A stretch of 64,000 bases of DNA from Chloroflexota bacterium (GTDB lineage Bacteria; Chloroflexota; Dehalococcoidia; Dehalococcoidales; UBA2162): the NCBI GenBank assembly GCA_016190825.1, contig JACPPV010000032.1, forward strand, positions 1-64,000, written 5' to 3'. Every line of letters starts with the position of its first letter. Position 1 is the stretch's first letter. A model generated the notes under the pieces. That model saw only the letters and a list, made by a program, of their open reading frames with translations. It had not been told where the DNA came from and did no database searches. Position numbers and translations under genes: made by a program. Below are positions 24,284-32,627 of the stretch, piece by piece.

Positions 24284-25678
24284 TCATTCACTTGCGCTTG
24301 CTTCCTTCCCTCTCCCCACCCCCACCCTTATCGCCTCCCGGAGTGTGGCGGCGGGGATAAGCTCGATTTCGGGGGGAGCGTCAATCCGGGCATTGGCCTT
24401 GGGAATGATGCAGCGTTTGAAGCCAAGGCGGGCGGCTTCGTTCACCCGGCGGTCAAGCTGGGGGACGGCTCTTAGCTCGCCACCCAGCCCCACCTCCCCC
24501 ACCACCGCCATGTGCGGGTCAACAACGGCATCGCGGAAGCTGGAGGCAATTGCCATGGCAATGCCCAAATCCGCCGCCGGCTCTTCGATTCTCAGCCCGC
24601 CGGTGACGTTGACCAGGACATCCTGGTTACCCAGCTTCAGGCCGGCCCTTCTGGATAGCACGGCGGAGATCAGGAGCAGTCGATTGAAGTCCACCCCGCT
24701 GGCGGTGCGCCGGGGTTGCCCGAAGCTCGTTGGATTGGTTAGTGCCTGTATCTCCACCAGCAGAGGGCGGGTGCCCTCGAAGGTGGGCACTACCACCGAG
24801 CCAATGGTCTCCTCACCTCTTTGGGACATGAACGCCTGTGATGGATTTGCCACTTCGACCAGACCCTCCGATTTCATCTCGAAGACGCCGATTTCGTTGG
24901 TAGAGCCGAAGCGGTTCTTCACACTCCGCAGTAGGCGATAAGGACTGAAAGGCTCCCCCTCCAGGTAAATTACAACATCGACGATGTGCTCCAGGACGCG
25001 AGGCCCGGCAATGGCGCCGTCCTTGGTCACGTGGCCCACCAGGAAGATTGGCACGTTCCGCGTTTTTGCCCAGTGCATCAGCCTTGAGACGCACTCCCGC
25101 ACCTGTGTGACGCTGCCGGAAGAGGAATCCACTTGAGGCGCGTACACCGCTTGCACCGAATCAACCACAACCAGGCCGGGGGTAAGTGTTTCGACCTGGT
25201 CCAGGATGACTTCGAGGTTGGTCTCCGACAGGAGGTAAAGGTTTTCTCCCCTTATCCCCAGCCGCTCCGCCCGCAGCTTGATCTGGCGCTCTGTCTCTTC
25301 CCCCGAGACGTAAACCACTGTACTACCCCCTTGCGCCATCAAAGCGGAAACCTGGAGCAGCAGAGTTGATTTGCCGATGCCCGGGTCGCCCCCGATGAGC
25401 ACCACCGAGCCCGGCACCAGCCCCCCTCCCAGCACCCGGTTAAATTCATTGATCGCCAGTGGCAGCCGGTCTCGGGCTTCGATGGAGACCCCCGACAGTT
25501 CTAGTGGCGGGCTCAGGGATGCATCCGGCTGAAATGCCGCTGAAACGACGACCGTTTTTTCGACCAGGCTATTCCACTGCTGGCACTCGGGGCAGCGGCC
25601 CAACCATTTGAGGCTCTCCTTGCCACATTCCTGGCAGACAAAGATGGCGCGGCTTTCCGGGCGGTTGCTTCTGACCAT
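24284..25678 (-). CDS. radA: DNA repair protein RadA (Sms)
   Basis: 464 residues. The N-terminal zinc finger is CQECGKESLKWLGRCPEC. The RecA-like ATPase has Walker A GGDPGIGKSTLLLQ and Walker B LVVVDSVQAVY, plus the RadA-specific motif KNRFGSTNEIGVFEM. The C-terminal Lon-like domain includes GGLRIEEPAADLGIAMA and GEVGLGGELRAV. RadA is a branch-migrating helicase in recombinational repair and transformation. The last 20 codons differ from two duplicate tails lying downstream (copies B and C), suggesting the gene end was exchanged when the adjacent TA-like modules arrived. Confidence 0.97.
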   Translation of the reverse strand: MVRSNRPESRAIFVCQECGKESLKWLGRCPECQQWNSLVEKTVVVSAAFQPDASLSPPLELSGVSIEARDRLPLAINEFNRVLGGGLVPGSVVLIGGDPGIGKSTLLLQVSALMAQGGSTVVYVSGEETERQIKLRAERLGIRGENLYLLSETNLEVILDQVETLTPGLVVVDSVQAVYAPQVDSSSGSVTQVRECVSRLMHWAKTRNVPIFLVGHVTKDGAIAGPRVLEHIVDVVIYLEGEPFSPYRLLRSVKNRFGSTNEIGVFEMKSEGLVEVANPSQAFMSQRGEETIGSVVVPTFEGTRPLLVEIQALTNPTSFGQPRRTASGVDFNRLLLISAVLSRRAGLKLGNQDVLVNVTGGLRIEEPAADLGIAMAIASSFRDAVVDPHMAVVGEVGLGGELRAVPQLDRRVNEAARLGFKRCIIPKANARIDAPPEIELIPAATLREAIRVGVGRGKEASASE

Positions 25679-25732
25679 GAAGTAACTTTACTTCATTCCG
25701 CCGGAGCGATGCAATATCAAGAGCGTCGTGCT

Positions 25733-28135
25733 TCAGACTCTTAACGTTGCGCCCAATTCCCTCCCCAGCCTGTCCAGGACTTGTTTGAGAACCCCGTTGA
25801 CTTCTTCGTCCGTCAGCGTGCGGTCAGGTGAATAGAAGGTCACGCGGTAAGCCAGGGACTTCTTTCCTGGCGGCACCTGTTCGCCGGAGTAGACATCAAA
25901 GAGCGCTACCTGTATGACAAGAGGAAAGCCCTTTATGAGGTCAGCCACCTGCCGGTGGGGGATTTCGGTACCCACTACCATCGCCATGTCCCTGACAACC
26001 GCCGGGAACCTGGGCAGCGGCTGGAACACCTTCGGCGTCAGAGTGAAGGGAAGCAACGCCGGCAGGTCTATTTCCAAAACACAGGTTATCCCCACAATCT
26101 CGAGGTTCTCCGCCACACGGGGATGGAGGTCACCAACCACGCCCACACGTGTGTCTGAGACAAGTATCGTCGCCTGCCGCGCCGGGTGTAGACCGGTGTC
26201 TGTCCCCCGCTCAAAGCCTGCCGGAACCCCGAGCTGACCGAGTAGCGTCTCGACCACGCCCTTAGCATCGAAGAAATCCAGCATCTTGTTGTCCCCGTGC
26301 CATGACCTCTCTGCCCTGGGACCGTTCAACACGGCACACAGCTTTTCCCGCTCCTCCGGCAGATCGCCGGGGCGGGGCATATAGACCCGGCCCACCTCGA
26401 ACAGCCTTATGCCGCTTTCTTCATATTTTCTGTTGGCAGAGAGGGCTGCCAGCAGCCCGGCGCGCAGGGTGGGACGAAGGTATTCCTGCTCCACTGTCAT
26501 CGGGTTCATCAGGCGCAAAGTGTCTTGCCCGTCCGTCAATCCAGCAGGCAAAAGCTTGCCTAACAAATCCCGGCTGGTCAGCGAATAGGAGACAATCTCC
26601 TGGAATCCGTAGCCCGCCAGCCTGTTCCTCACCTGACGCTTCAGCCCGATAATCGGCTCCGGGCTCTGCGGCGGTATCGCTTGGCAAAGCATCGTCGTCG
26701 GGATACGGTCGTAGCCCAAAATGCGGGCAACCTCTTCGATAAGGTCGACATTATAGCGGATATCGGTGCGCCAGTAGGGCGCCGTCACCGAAATCTCCCG
26801 GGGTCCGCGTACCTGGCAATCGAAGCCGAGTAAAGCAAGCGTATTTACTGTCTCGTCCAGGCTGAAGTCCGCACCCAGGATGCGTCTAACATCACCGGTA
26901 GAGAGCAGGATGGGCTTCGCCTCCCTCTTTCCGGGGTAGACATCAACGTAACCCTGCGCCGCCTTGCCTCCGGCGAGTTCCATCATAAGCTGCGTCGCCC
27001 GCTTCAACGCCGGAACGGTCAGTTCCGGGCTGATGCCCCTCTCGAAGCGCTGGCTGGCCTCGCTGGGCAAGCCCAGTGTGCGTGCAGTGTAGTGGATGTT
27101 GACCGGATTAAAGCTGGCCGACTCAAGTAATATCGTGGTGGTCTCTGGCGCCACCTCGCTGTTGGCGCCACCCATCACCCCTGCTATCGCCACCGCCCGC
27201 TCGGCATCGGCGATGACCAGCATATCGCTGGAAAGAAGCCTATCATTCCCGTCCAGAGTGGTCATCTTTTCACTGTCAATCGCCCGGCGTACGATGATCT
27301 TCTTCCCGCGCACCAGGCTGTAGTCGAAAGCATGAAGCGGCTGCCCGTACTCCAGCAGGACGTAATTGGTTATGTCCACAATGTTGTTTATCGGGCGCAT
27401 GCCGCAGGCGAGAAGTCGGTGCTGCATCCATGGCGGTGATTCCCCGATCCTCACATCGGTAACGATGCTGGCGCAGTAACGCGGGCACAGGTCAGACGCC
27501 CGGATTTCTATTGAAACCCGCTCCCCTGTGGGCGGAGGGAACTCCGCGTAATCTGTCGCGGGAAGACGCACCTTCTGTCCGGTCAACGCGGCGACTTCGC
27601 GAGCAAGCCCGATCACTGAAAGACAGTCTGGCCGGTTCGGCGTTACCTCCAGGGTAAAAACTGCATCGCCGAGATGGTCAGCCAGCGGCATCCCCACCGG
27701 CGCATCGGGGGCGAGTACCAGGATACCCTGATGCTCATCGGAAATACCAAGCTCTTTTTCCGAGCAGACCATCCCGGTGGACTCCACCCCGCGGATCCTG
27801 GCGGATTTCAGCCGAACGAACTCCCCGGTGTGCCCGTCAATTAGCTCAGCGCCGACACGCGCAAAGGCGATCTTATCGCCCACGGAAAGATTCGGTGCAC
27901 CACATACTACGGTCACCCTCTCTGTGCCCAGGTCCGCGGTTGCCAGGCGCAGGCGGTCGGCATTTGGGTGCGGGTTGACCGCTACCAGTTGGCCAACGAA
28001 GATGTTTTCCCATCTTCCGCCTGCATTCTCGATCGTTTTGACCTCAAGCCCGGCCATTGTCAGCTTTCGCGCCACCTCGGCGGCCGACAAAGTGACATCC
28101 ACATATTCCTTGAGCCAGCTTAATGAAACTTTCAT
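25733..28135 (-). CDS. pheT: Phenylalanyl-tRNA synthetase beta subunit
   Basis: 800 residues, full length. It holds the N-terminal tRNA-binding (EMAP-like) domain with VGQLVAVNPHPNADRLRLATADLG, the B3/B4 editing domain (CPRYCASIVTDVRIGESPPWMQHRLLACGMRPINNIVDITNYV), the B5 and catalytic-like core, and a C-terminal FDX-ACB anticodon-binding domain starting PLPRFPAVVRDMAMVV. It forms the alpha2-beta2 enzyme with PheS, whose gene ends one base before this start. Confidence 0.97.
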   Translation of the reverse strand: MKVSLSWLKEYVDVTLSAAEVARKLTMAGLEVKTIENAGGRWENIFVGQLVAVNPHPNADRLRLATADLGTERVTVVCGAPNLSVGDKIAFARVGAELIDGHTGEFVRLKSARIRGVESTGMVCSEKELGISDEHQGILVLAPDAPVGMPLADHLGDAVFTLEVTPNRPDCLSVIGLAREVAALTGQKVRLPATDYAEFPPPTGERVSIEIRASDLCPRYCASIVTDVRIGESPPWMQHRLLACGMRPINNIVDITNYVLLEYGQPLHAFDYSLVRGKKIIVRRAIDSEKMTTLDGNDRLLSSDMLVIADAERAVAIAGVMGGANSEVAPETTTILLESASFNPVNIHYTARTLGLPSEASQRFERGISPELTVPALKRATQLMMELAGGKAAQGYVDVYPGKREAKPILLSTGDVRRILGADFSLDETVNTLALLGFDCQVRGPREISVTAPYWRTDIRYNVDLIEEVARILGYDRIPTTMLCQAIPPQSPEPIIGLKRQVRNRLAGYGFQEIVSYSLTSRDLLGKLLPAGLTDGQDTLRLMNPMTVEQEYLRPTLRAGLLAALSANRKYEESGIRLFEVGRVYMPRPGDLPEEREKLCAVLNGPRAERSWHGDNKMLDFFDAKGVVETLLGQLGVPAGFERGTDTGLHPARQATILVSDTRVGVVGDLHPRVAENLEIVGITCVLEIDLPALLPFTLTPKVFQPLPRFPAVVRDMAMVVGTEIPHRQVADLIKGFPLVIQVALFDVYSGEQVPPGKKSLAYRVTFYSPDRTLTDEEVNGVLKQVLDRLGRELGATLRV

Positions 28136-28136
28136 A

Positions 28137-29174
28137 TCAGAATTGCCTCAAAAATCTCAGGTCGCTGCCGTAAAAAAGACGCACATCGTCAATGCCGTAG
28201 CGCAGCATCGGCAAACGGTCTATGCCGATGCCAAAGGCAAAGCTGGTGTACTCTGCGGGGTCTATCCCTCCGCGCTCCAGCACGCGGGGATGGGTCATTC
28301 CGGCGCCGAGTATCTCGATCCAACCACTGTTGCCGCAAAGACGGCAACCCTCGCCGTGACAGACGGCGCACTCGATGGCCATTTCAACGCCCGGCTCGAC
28401 AAAGGGAAAAAAGTCGCACCGGAAGCGCACCCTTCTATCCGGGCCAAAAAAACGGCGGGCGAACTCGTAGAGCGTGCCTTTAAGGTCAGCCATGGTGATG
28501 CCTTTATCAACCGCCACAGCGTCAACCTGGTGGAACATCGGCACATGGGTGGCATCGCTCGCCTCGTAGCGGAACACCCTCCCCGGCTCAATAGTGCGAA
28601 TCGGGGGCTTCATCGTCTCAACAATCCGTGCCGTGACCGAAGTGGTATGGGTGCGGAGGAGCGCCATCCATTCCCTGTCAGACGGCGGCGTATCAAGCCA
28701 GTAGGTAGACATCGAATCACGTGCCGGATGTTCCTTCGGGATGTTTAGCGCCTCAAAGTTATAGTAGTCCCACTCCACCTCTGCCCCCTCGACCACCTGG
28801 AATCCTAGTGACGCGAAGATATCGCACATTTCGTAAATGGTCTGCGTGATGGGGTGCAGGCGGCCAGAGGGAAGAGGGCGGCCCGGCAGTGTAATATCAA
28901 CGGACTCAGCACCGGTGACAGCTATCCCCGTTTGGCGTAAAGCCTGCTCCTTCTCTTTCAGAAGGTCCTCAAGCTCAACCCTGAGCTGGTTTGCCCGGCT
29001 GCCAACAGTCTTTCTCGCTTCAAGCGGCAGCGTTCCCAACCCCCGCAGAACGCGGGTCAGCTCGCTGTTCCTGCCGAGATACTTCACCCGCCAGGATTCC
29101 AGCCCCTTAGGACTGCCCGCCCCCGATAGCGCCTGCAGCGCCTCCGCCCTTAGTTCGCCAACAGGGTCCCGCAT
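28137..29174 (-). CDS. pheS: Phenylalanyl-tRNA synthetase alpha subunit
   Basis: 345 residues. An N-terminal coiled coil is followed by the class II core: motif 2 FRYEASDATHVPMFHQVDAV, motif 3 FAFGIGIDRLPMLRYGIDDVR, and a short zinc-like insertion CAVCHGEGCRLCGNSGW common in bacterial PheS. GAGMTHPRVLERGG contributes to the Phe pocket. It lies behind a leader with an intrinsic terminator, so phenylalanine supply or another signal probably controls read-through. Confidence 0.97.
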   Translation of the reverse strand: MRDPVGELRAEALQALSGAGSPKGLESWRVKYLGRNSELTRVLRGLGTLPLEARKTVGSRANQLRVELEDLLKEKEQALRQTGIAVTGAESVDITLPGRPLPSGRLHPITQTIYEMCDIFASLGFQVVEGAEVEWDYYNFEALNIPKEHPARDSMSTYWLDTPPSDREWMALLRTHTTSVTARIVETMKPPIRTIEPGRVFRYEASDATHVPMFHQVDAVAVDKGITMADLKGTLYEFARRFFGPDRRVRFRCDFFPFVEPGVEMAIECAVCHGEGCRLCGNSGWIEILGAGMTHPRVLERGGIDPAEYTSFAFGIGIDRLPMLRYGIDDVRLFYGSDLRFLRQF

Positions 29175-29218
29175 TTCCCACCATCCAGAACTGATATTTT
29201 GCTCGGCTTGTCTGTCCC

Positions 29219-29251
29219 AAAATACGGAGACCCTCCGCCTGGGAGGGTCTC
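29219..29251 (-). terminator. Attenuator-like terminator in the pheST leader
   Basis: On the minus strand GAGACCCTCC-CAGGC-GGAGGGTCTC is a perfect 10-bp stem followed by CGTATTTT. It lies about 45 bases before the pheS start and downstream of a promoter, with about 170 bases of structured leader between. The palindrome TCCCGATGTATCGGGA lies within the leader. Confidence 0.75.
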
Positions 29252-29423
29252 TTGCTCATGTCAATTAAGTTGTGCTCCGTCAGAGGCGTCTTTCTTACGC
29301 CAACACCCTCCAGGCGTCAGTCCCGATACATCGGGACGCCGGTAAACGTAAAGATAAAGCTCTTTGCCTGGGAGAAGTCGTTGGTCCCCATATTCCTGCC
29401 GCTCAAATATTTTTGTAAAAACA

Positions 29424-29452
29424 AGCCTAGCATAAGGAAAAAGGGTTGTCAA
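29424..29452 (-). promoter_or_regulatory. Putative pheST promoter
   Basis: Minus strand TTGACA, 17 bases, TAGGCT. It would produce a leader of about 245 bases to the pheS start. Confidence 0.5.
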
Positions 29453-29482
29453 TACGTTGGGAGGCTGGTTGTTTTAAGTATC

Positions 29483-29511
29483 TTGTGGCAGGAAAGTGCC
29501 GATGTTAGAAT
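29483..29511 (+). promoter_or_regulatory. Putative promoter of the MBL hydrolase
   Basis: TTGTGG, 17 bases, TAGAAT, with start near 29518 and AGAAGGAGAG before the ATG at 29540. Confidence 0.45.
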
Positions 29512-29539
29512 GTAGTCCTGTGTCAGAAGGAGAGAAATC

Positions 29540-30166
29540 ATGATTTTGGAAAGGCTTGAAGTCGGGCCGCTCGCTACAAATTGCTATGTAGTGGGAGATA
29601 AAGCAAGCCACGAGGGGATGGTCATTGACCCCGGTGGCGATGCCACGGCCATCCTTGAAAAGGTTGCGGCTCTGGAACTAAACATAAAGTTCATTGTATT
29701 GACCCATGCCCATTTCGACCATATCGGCGCACTGGGAAGAGTGAAGGACGCCATGAAGGCTGAGATACTCGTCCACCGGGGAGATGCAGAAGCGCTGAGC
29801 GGTGGGCACCGTGCCGCAGCCGAGTTCGGGTTTTCCATGCCGGAGGCTCCTCATCCAGACCGGCTGCTTGGCGATGGGGAAACCCTTCTGCTGGGCGCGT
29901 CCGATTTCCGGGTGCTGCATACTCCCGGGCATACGCCGGGCGGCATCTGCCTGGAGGGTGGGGGCGTGGTTTTCACTGGTGATACGCTATTTAACGGCAG
30001 CATAGGCCGTACTGATCTGCCTGGCGGAGACTACGGGATGATATTAGATAGCATAAAGACAAAACTGCTAACCTTGCCAGATGGCACGACCGTATATCCC
30101 GGACATGGACTGGAAAGCACTATCGGCCGGGAGCGTCGGCTTAATCCCTTCTTGCTGAGCCAGTGA
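29540..30166 (+). CDS. MBL-fold metallohydrolase (glyoxalase II-like)
   Basis: 208 residues with AGAAGGAGAG before the ATG. The zinc ligands are intact: THAHFDHIGALG (HxHxDH), the later His of HTPGHTPGGICL, the bridging Asp of FTGDTLFNGSIGRTDLPGG, and the final His of VYPGHGLESTIG. The compact length and sequence style (NCYVVGDKASHEGMVIDPGG) place it in the YcbL/glyoxalase II-like group that hydrolyses thioesters such as S-lactoylglutathione analogues. The substrate is unproven. Confidence 0.92.
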   Translation: MILERLEVGPLATNCYVVGDKASHEGMVIDPGGDATAILEKVAALELNIKFIVLTHAHFDHIGALGRVKDAMKAEILVHRGDAEALSGGHRAAAEFGFSMPEAPHPDRLLGDGETLLLGASDFRVLHTPGHTPGGICLEGGGVVFTGDTLFNGSIGRTDLPGGDYGMILDSIKTKLLTLPDGTTVYPGHGLESTIGRERRLNPFLLSQ

Positions 30167-30231
30167 CAAGCAATCCTAAGGAATTGGAGCGAAAAGTCAA
30201 CCTGAAGATTCCCATGGTTGCTATCCGCAAA

Positions 30232-32301
30232 CTAAAATATACCGGTAAATCTGCTCAGCACCGGCGCCAGCAGGAGCGATATTACCGCCATCAGCTTCAG
30301 CATGATGTTGAGTGATGGGCCGGAGGTATCCTTCATCGGGTCGCCGGCTGTATCGCCGACGACGGCGGCTTTATGTGCGTCTGAACCCTTACCGCCCAGA
30401 TTTCCCGCCTCAATCCATTTTTTGGCATTGTCCCAGGCTCCGCCGGCATTGTTGAACATAATAGCAATGATGAAACCGGTGCCCAACGCGCCGACCAAGA
30501 AGCCGCCGAGGGCGTACTTCCCCAGAACTATACCTACCACGACCGGGGCGATTACCGTCATCAGGGCGGGCGCCAGCATCTGTCGGAGAGCGGCTCTGGT
30601 ACAGATATCAACACACCGTCCGTATTGCGCTTTGGCAGTGCCTTCCCTCAATCCGGGTATTTCGCGCCACTGACGTCTGACCTCTTCTACGATCATTCCG
30701 GTGGTGATACCTACGGATTTCATTGTCATCGCCACAAATATGGCCGGTAAAAGGCCGCCAAGAATCACGCCGACTATCACTGGCGCGTTAAGCAGGCTGA
30801 GTTCCGGCGTAGCCACTATCTTTCCATTTGGCGAAACGGAGACGAGTCCAGCAGCGACACCGTAAGAAAGAATCAATCCCAGGGCGTTAAGTATCGCCGC
30901 ACCGATGGCGAAGCCTTTGCCGGTGGCGGCGGTGGTATTGCCCAACGAATCCAGTGCATCTGTTTTCTCCCGCACTTCCGGCGGCAAGCCGGCCATGGTG
31001 CTGATGCCGCCGGCATTATCCGCCACTGGCCCATAGGCGTCAGTGGCAAGAGTCACGCCCAGAGTGGAAAGCATGCCGGTGGCGGCTATGGCCACGCCGT
31101 AAAAGCCACCGAATTTATAGGCAATCACAGTGGCGAAGCCTACCAGAATCACCGATGGCCAGCAGCTTTCCAGCCCCACTGCCAGGCCGCGGATTACCGT
31201 AGCGCCGGCACCAAAAGTAGATGCCTCGGAAATCTCTCTGGTCGGCTTAAAGCTGTAAGAAGTGAAGTAGCTTGTGGCTTCGCCCATTAGCACCCCGGCG
31301 ACGAGCCCCCCCAGGACCGCCCAGAAAAGGCCGATATCCGCTTTCAGGAAGAAGATAACCAGGAAGGAAAAGGCGGCGGTCAAAATCGAAGAGCTAAGTG
31401 TGCCCCGCCGGAGAGCACCAAGAAGGGCGCCCATCTCGGGGGTTTCGCCCACCTTAACCATAAAGCTGCCGATTATCGACGCGATTATTCCGCCAGCAGC
31501 GATCAGGATCGGCAGATACCAGGCCGTCTGAATATCGGCAACCACACCGATGCCGACTGCTATCGCGGCCAGGGTCATAGAGGCAATGATGGACTCTACA
31601 TATGACTCAAAAAGGTCTGCTCCCATACCGCAAACATCGCCGACGTTATCCCCCACGAAGTCGGCAACTACGGCTGCGTTTCTTGGGTCGTCTTCAGGGA
31701 TACCGGCCTCAACCTTCCCTACCAGGTCCGAGCCGGCATCAGCGCCCTTAGTGAAGATGCCCCCGCCGACTCTGGCGAAAAGGGCTACCAGAGAAGCCCC
31801 GGTGGCATAGGCAGGAACAATGACGATGAATTGGGGATCGTTATGCCAGACAAAGTAAAGGATTGAAATGCCGATAATACCAATGCTGACCACGGTCAGT
31901 CCCATGACCGCCCCGGCACGGAAGGAAACACGCAGCCCCTGGTTCAGACTCTTCTCGGCGGCAGCCGTCGTCCGCCCGTTTGCCCTCACCGCAATGTTCA
32001 TTCCCGCATAACCGGCTGCCATCGAGCAGACAGCACCAAAGACGAAGGCAATCGCTGCGTTCCAGCTAAGGTCGGGGCTGACAGCGCCCAGCAAGCCCAG
32101 GATGATTGCGACCACGATGACAACCGCGGCCAAAGTTCGATATTCCCGGCCGATGAAAGCCATGGCGCCTTCCTGGATGGCGGTTGATATTTCCCTGATT
32201 CTCGGCGTGCCCGGGCTCTCCCGCAAAACGCTGCGGACAAAATAGGCAACCGCCGCCGCCCCGAGTATGCCGCTGATTACGGCGATCCAGACCAAGTCCA
32301 T
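30232..32301 (-). CDS. hppA: Membrane-bound ion-pumping pyrophosphatase, potassium-dependent type
   Basis: The ATG at 32301 has AAAGGAG upstream and replaces 32337, giving 689 residues. About 16 membrane segments. The pyrophosphate site is GGIFTKGADAGSDLVGKVEAG with EDDPRNAAVVADFVGDNVGD, and the second Asp cluster is in DTAGDPMKDTSGPSLN. The sequence GNTTAATGKGF has Ala where potassium-independent pumps have Lys, so this is the K+-dependent class. Whether it pumps H+ or Na+ is not decided by what I can see. It recovers energy from the pyrophosphate of biosynthesis. Confidence 0.96.
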   Translation of the reverse strand: MDLVWIAVISGILGAAAVAYFVRSVLRESPGTPRIREISTAIQEGAMAFIGREYRTLAAVVIVVAIILGLLGAVSPDLSWNAAIAFVFGAVCSMAAGYAGMNIAVRANGRTTAAAEKSLNQGLRVSFRAGAVMGLTVVSIGIIGISILYFVWHNDPQFIVIVPAYATGASLVALFARVGGGIFTKGADAGSDLVGKVEAGIPEDDPRNAAVVADFVGDNVGDVCGMGADLFESYVESIIASMTLAAIAVGIGVVADIQTAWYLPILIAAGGIIASIIGSFMVKVGETPEMGALLGALRRGTLSSSILTAAFSFLVIFFLKADIGLFWAVLGGLVAGVLMGEATSYFTSYSFKPTREISEASTFGAGATVIRGLAVGLESCWPSVILVGFATVIAYKFGGFYGVAIAATGMLSTLGVTLATDAYGPVADNAGGISTMAGLPPEVREKTDALDSLGNTTAATGKGFAIGAAILNALGLILSYGVAAGLVSVSPNGKIVATPELSLLNAPVIVGVILGGLLPAIFVAMTMKSVGITTGMIVEEVRRQWREIPGLREGTAKAQYGRCVDICTRAALRQMLAPALMTVIAPVVVGIVLGKYALGGFLVGALGTGFIIAIMFNNAGGAWDNAKKWIEAGNLGGKGSDAHKAAVVGDTAGDPMKDTSGPSLNIMLKLMAVISLLLAPVLSRFTGIF

Positions 32302-32359
32302 AACATTCTCCTTTGTGTGAGATACTGTGGTCGGCATTCTTCACCCGGCCACTTTGGCT

Positions 32360-32403
32360 CTCACTAAGCTAGTGAGTTTAGCTTATTTTCCGGCGGAAAT
32401 CAA
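32360..32403 (-). promoter_or_regulatory. hppA promoter with a palindrome at the transcript start
   Basis: Minus strand TTGATT, 17 bases, TAAACT (32375-32403). CTCACTA-AGC-TAGTGAG, a perfect 7-bp inverted repeat (32360-32376), overlaps the -10 edge and +1, a typical repressor position. Confidence 0.55.
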
Positions 32404-32424
32404 TGGCTGACGGTTGCAGCCTTA

Positions 32425-32453
32425 TTGACAAATCACTCACACTTTGTTAACAT
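32425..32453 (+). promoter_or_regulatory. Promoter of the pantothenate operon
   Basis: TTGACA, 17 bases, TAACAT, pointing toward the structured leader and the DUF2520-panD-panB-panC genes. It is divergent from hppA. Confidence 0.65.
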
Positions 32454-32466
32454 TCAAACTACGCAA

Positions 32467-32553
32467 GGGGAGAAACCATCGACGATTGCGGTGAGTTTCT
32501 GCCCGTGGGCTTTAAGATACTGGGTCGCTTGGATCGGGGACGACCGAGACGGC
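32467..32553 (+). promoter_or_regulatory. Pan-type leader RNA (two hairpins with bulged adenines)
   Basis: Two stem-loops follow the promoter. The first is AGAAAC-CATCG...CGGTG-A-GTTTCT with a single bulged A. The second is GTCG-CTTGG-A-TCG-GGGA-CGA-CCGAG-A-CGGC with one bulged A on each side. The described Pan motif is a hairpin with two conserved bulged As found in leaders of panB/panC/panD operons, including those of Chloroflexi, and sometimes in tandem. The match is by structure and context, not by alignment. Confidence 0.6.
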
Positions 32554-32573
32554 ATGAAGAGACTGCTAAGTTT

Positions 32574-32606
32574 GCCTTCTCTGGTTGTTCCGGAGAAGGC
32601 TTTTTG
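32574..32606 (+). terminator. Intrinsic terminator ahead of the pan operon
   Basis: GCCTTCTC, an 11-base loop, GAGAAGGC and TTTTT, placed between the Pan-type hairpins and the first ribosome binding site (AGGAGG). This is the right place for transcription attenuation. Confidence 0.75.
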
Positions 32607-32627
32607 GTTTATTGGCAGGAGGCGGGA

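Noticed and set aside
29175-29452. T-box riboswitch for pheST
   Set aside because: The conserved T-box sequence (GGGTGGNACCGCG type) is not found; only a promoter and terminator are supported.
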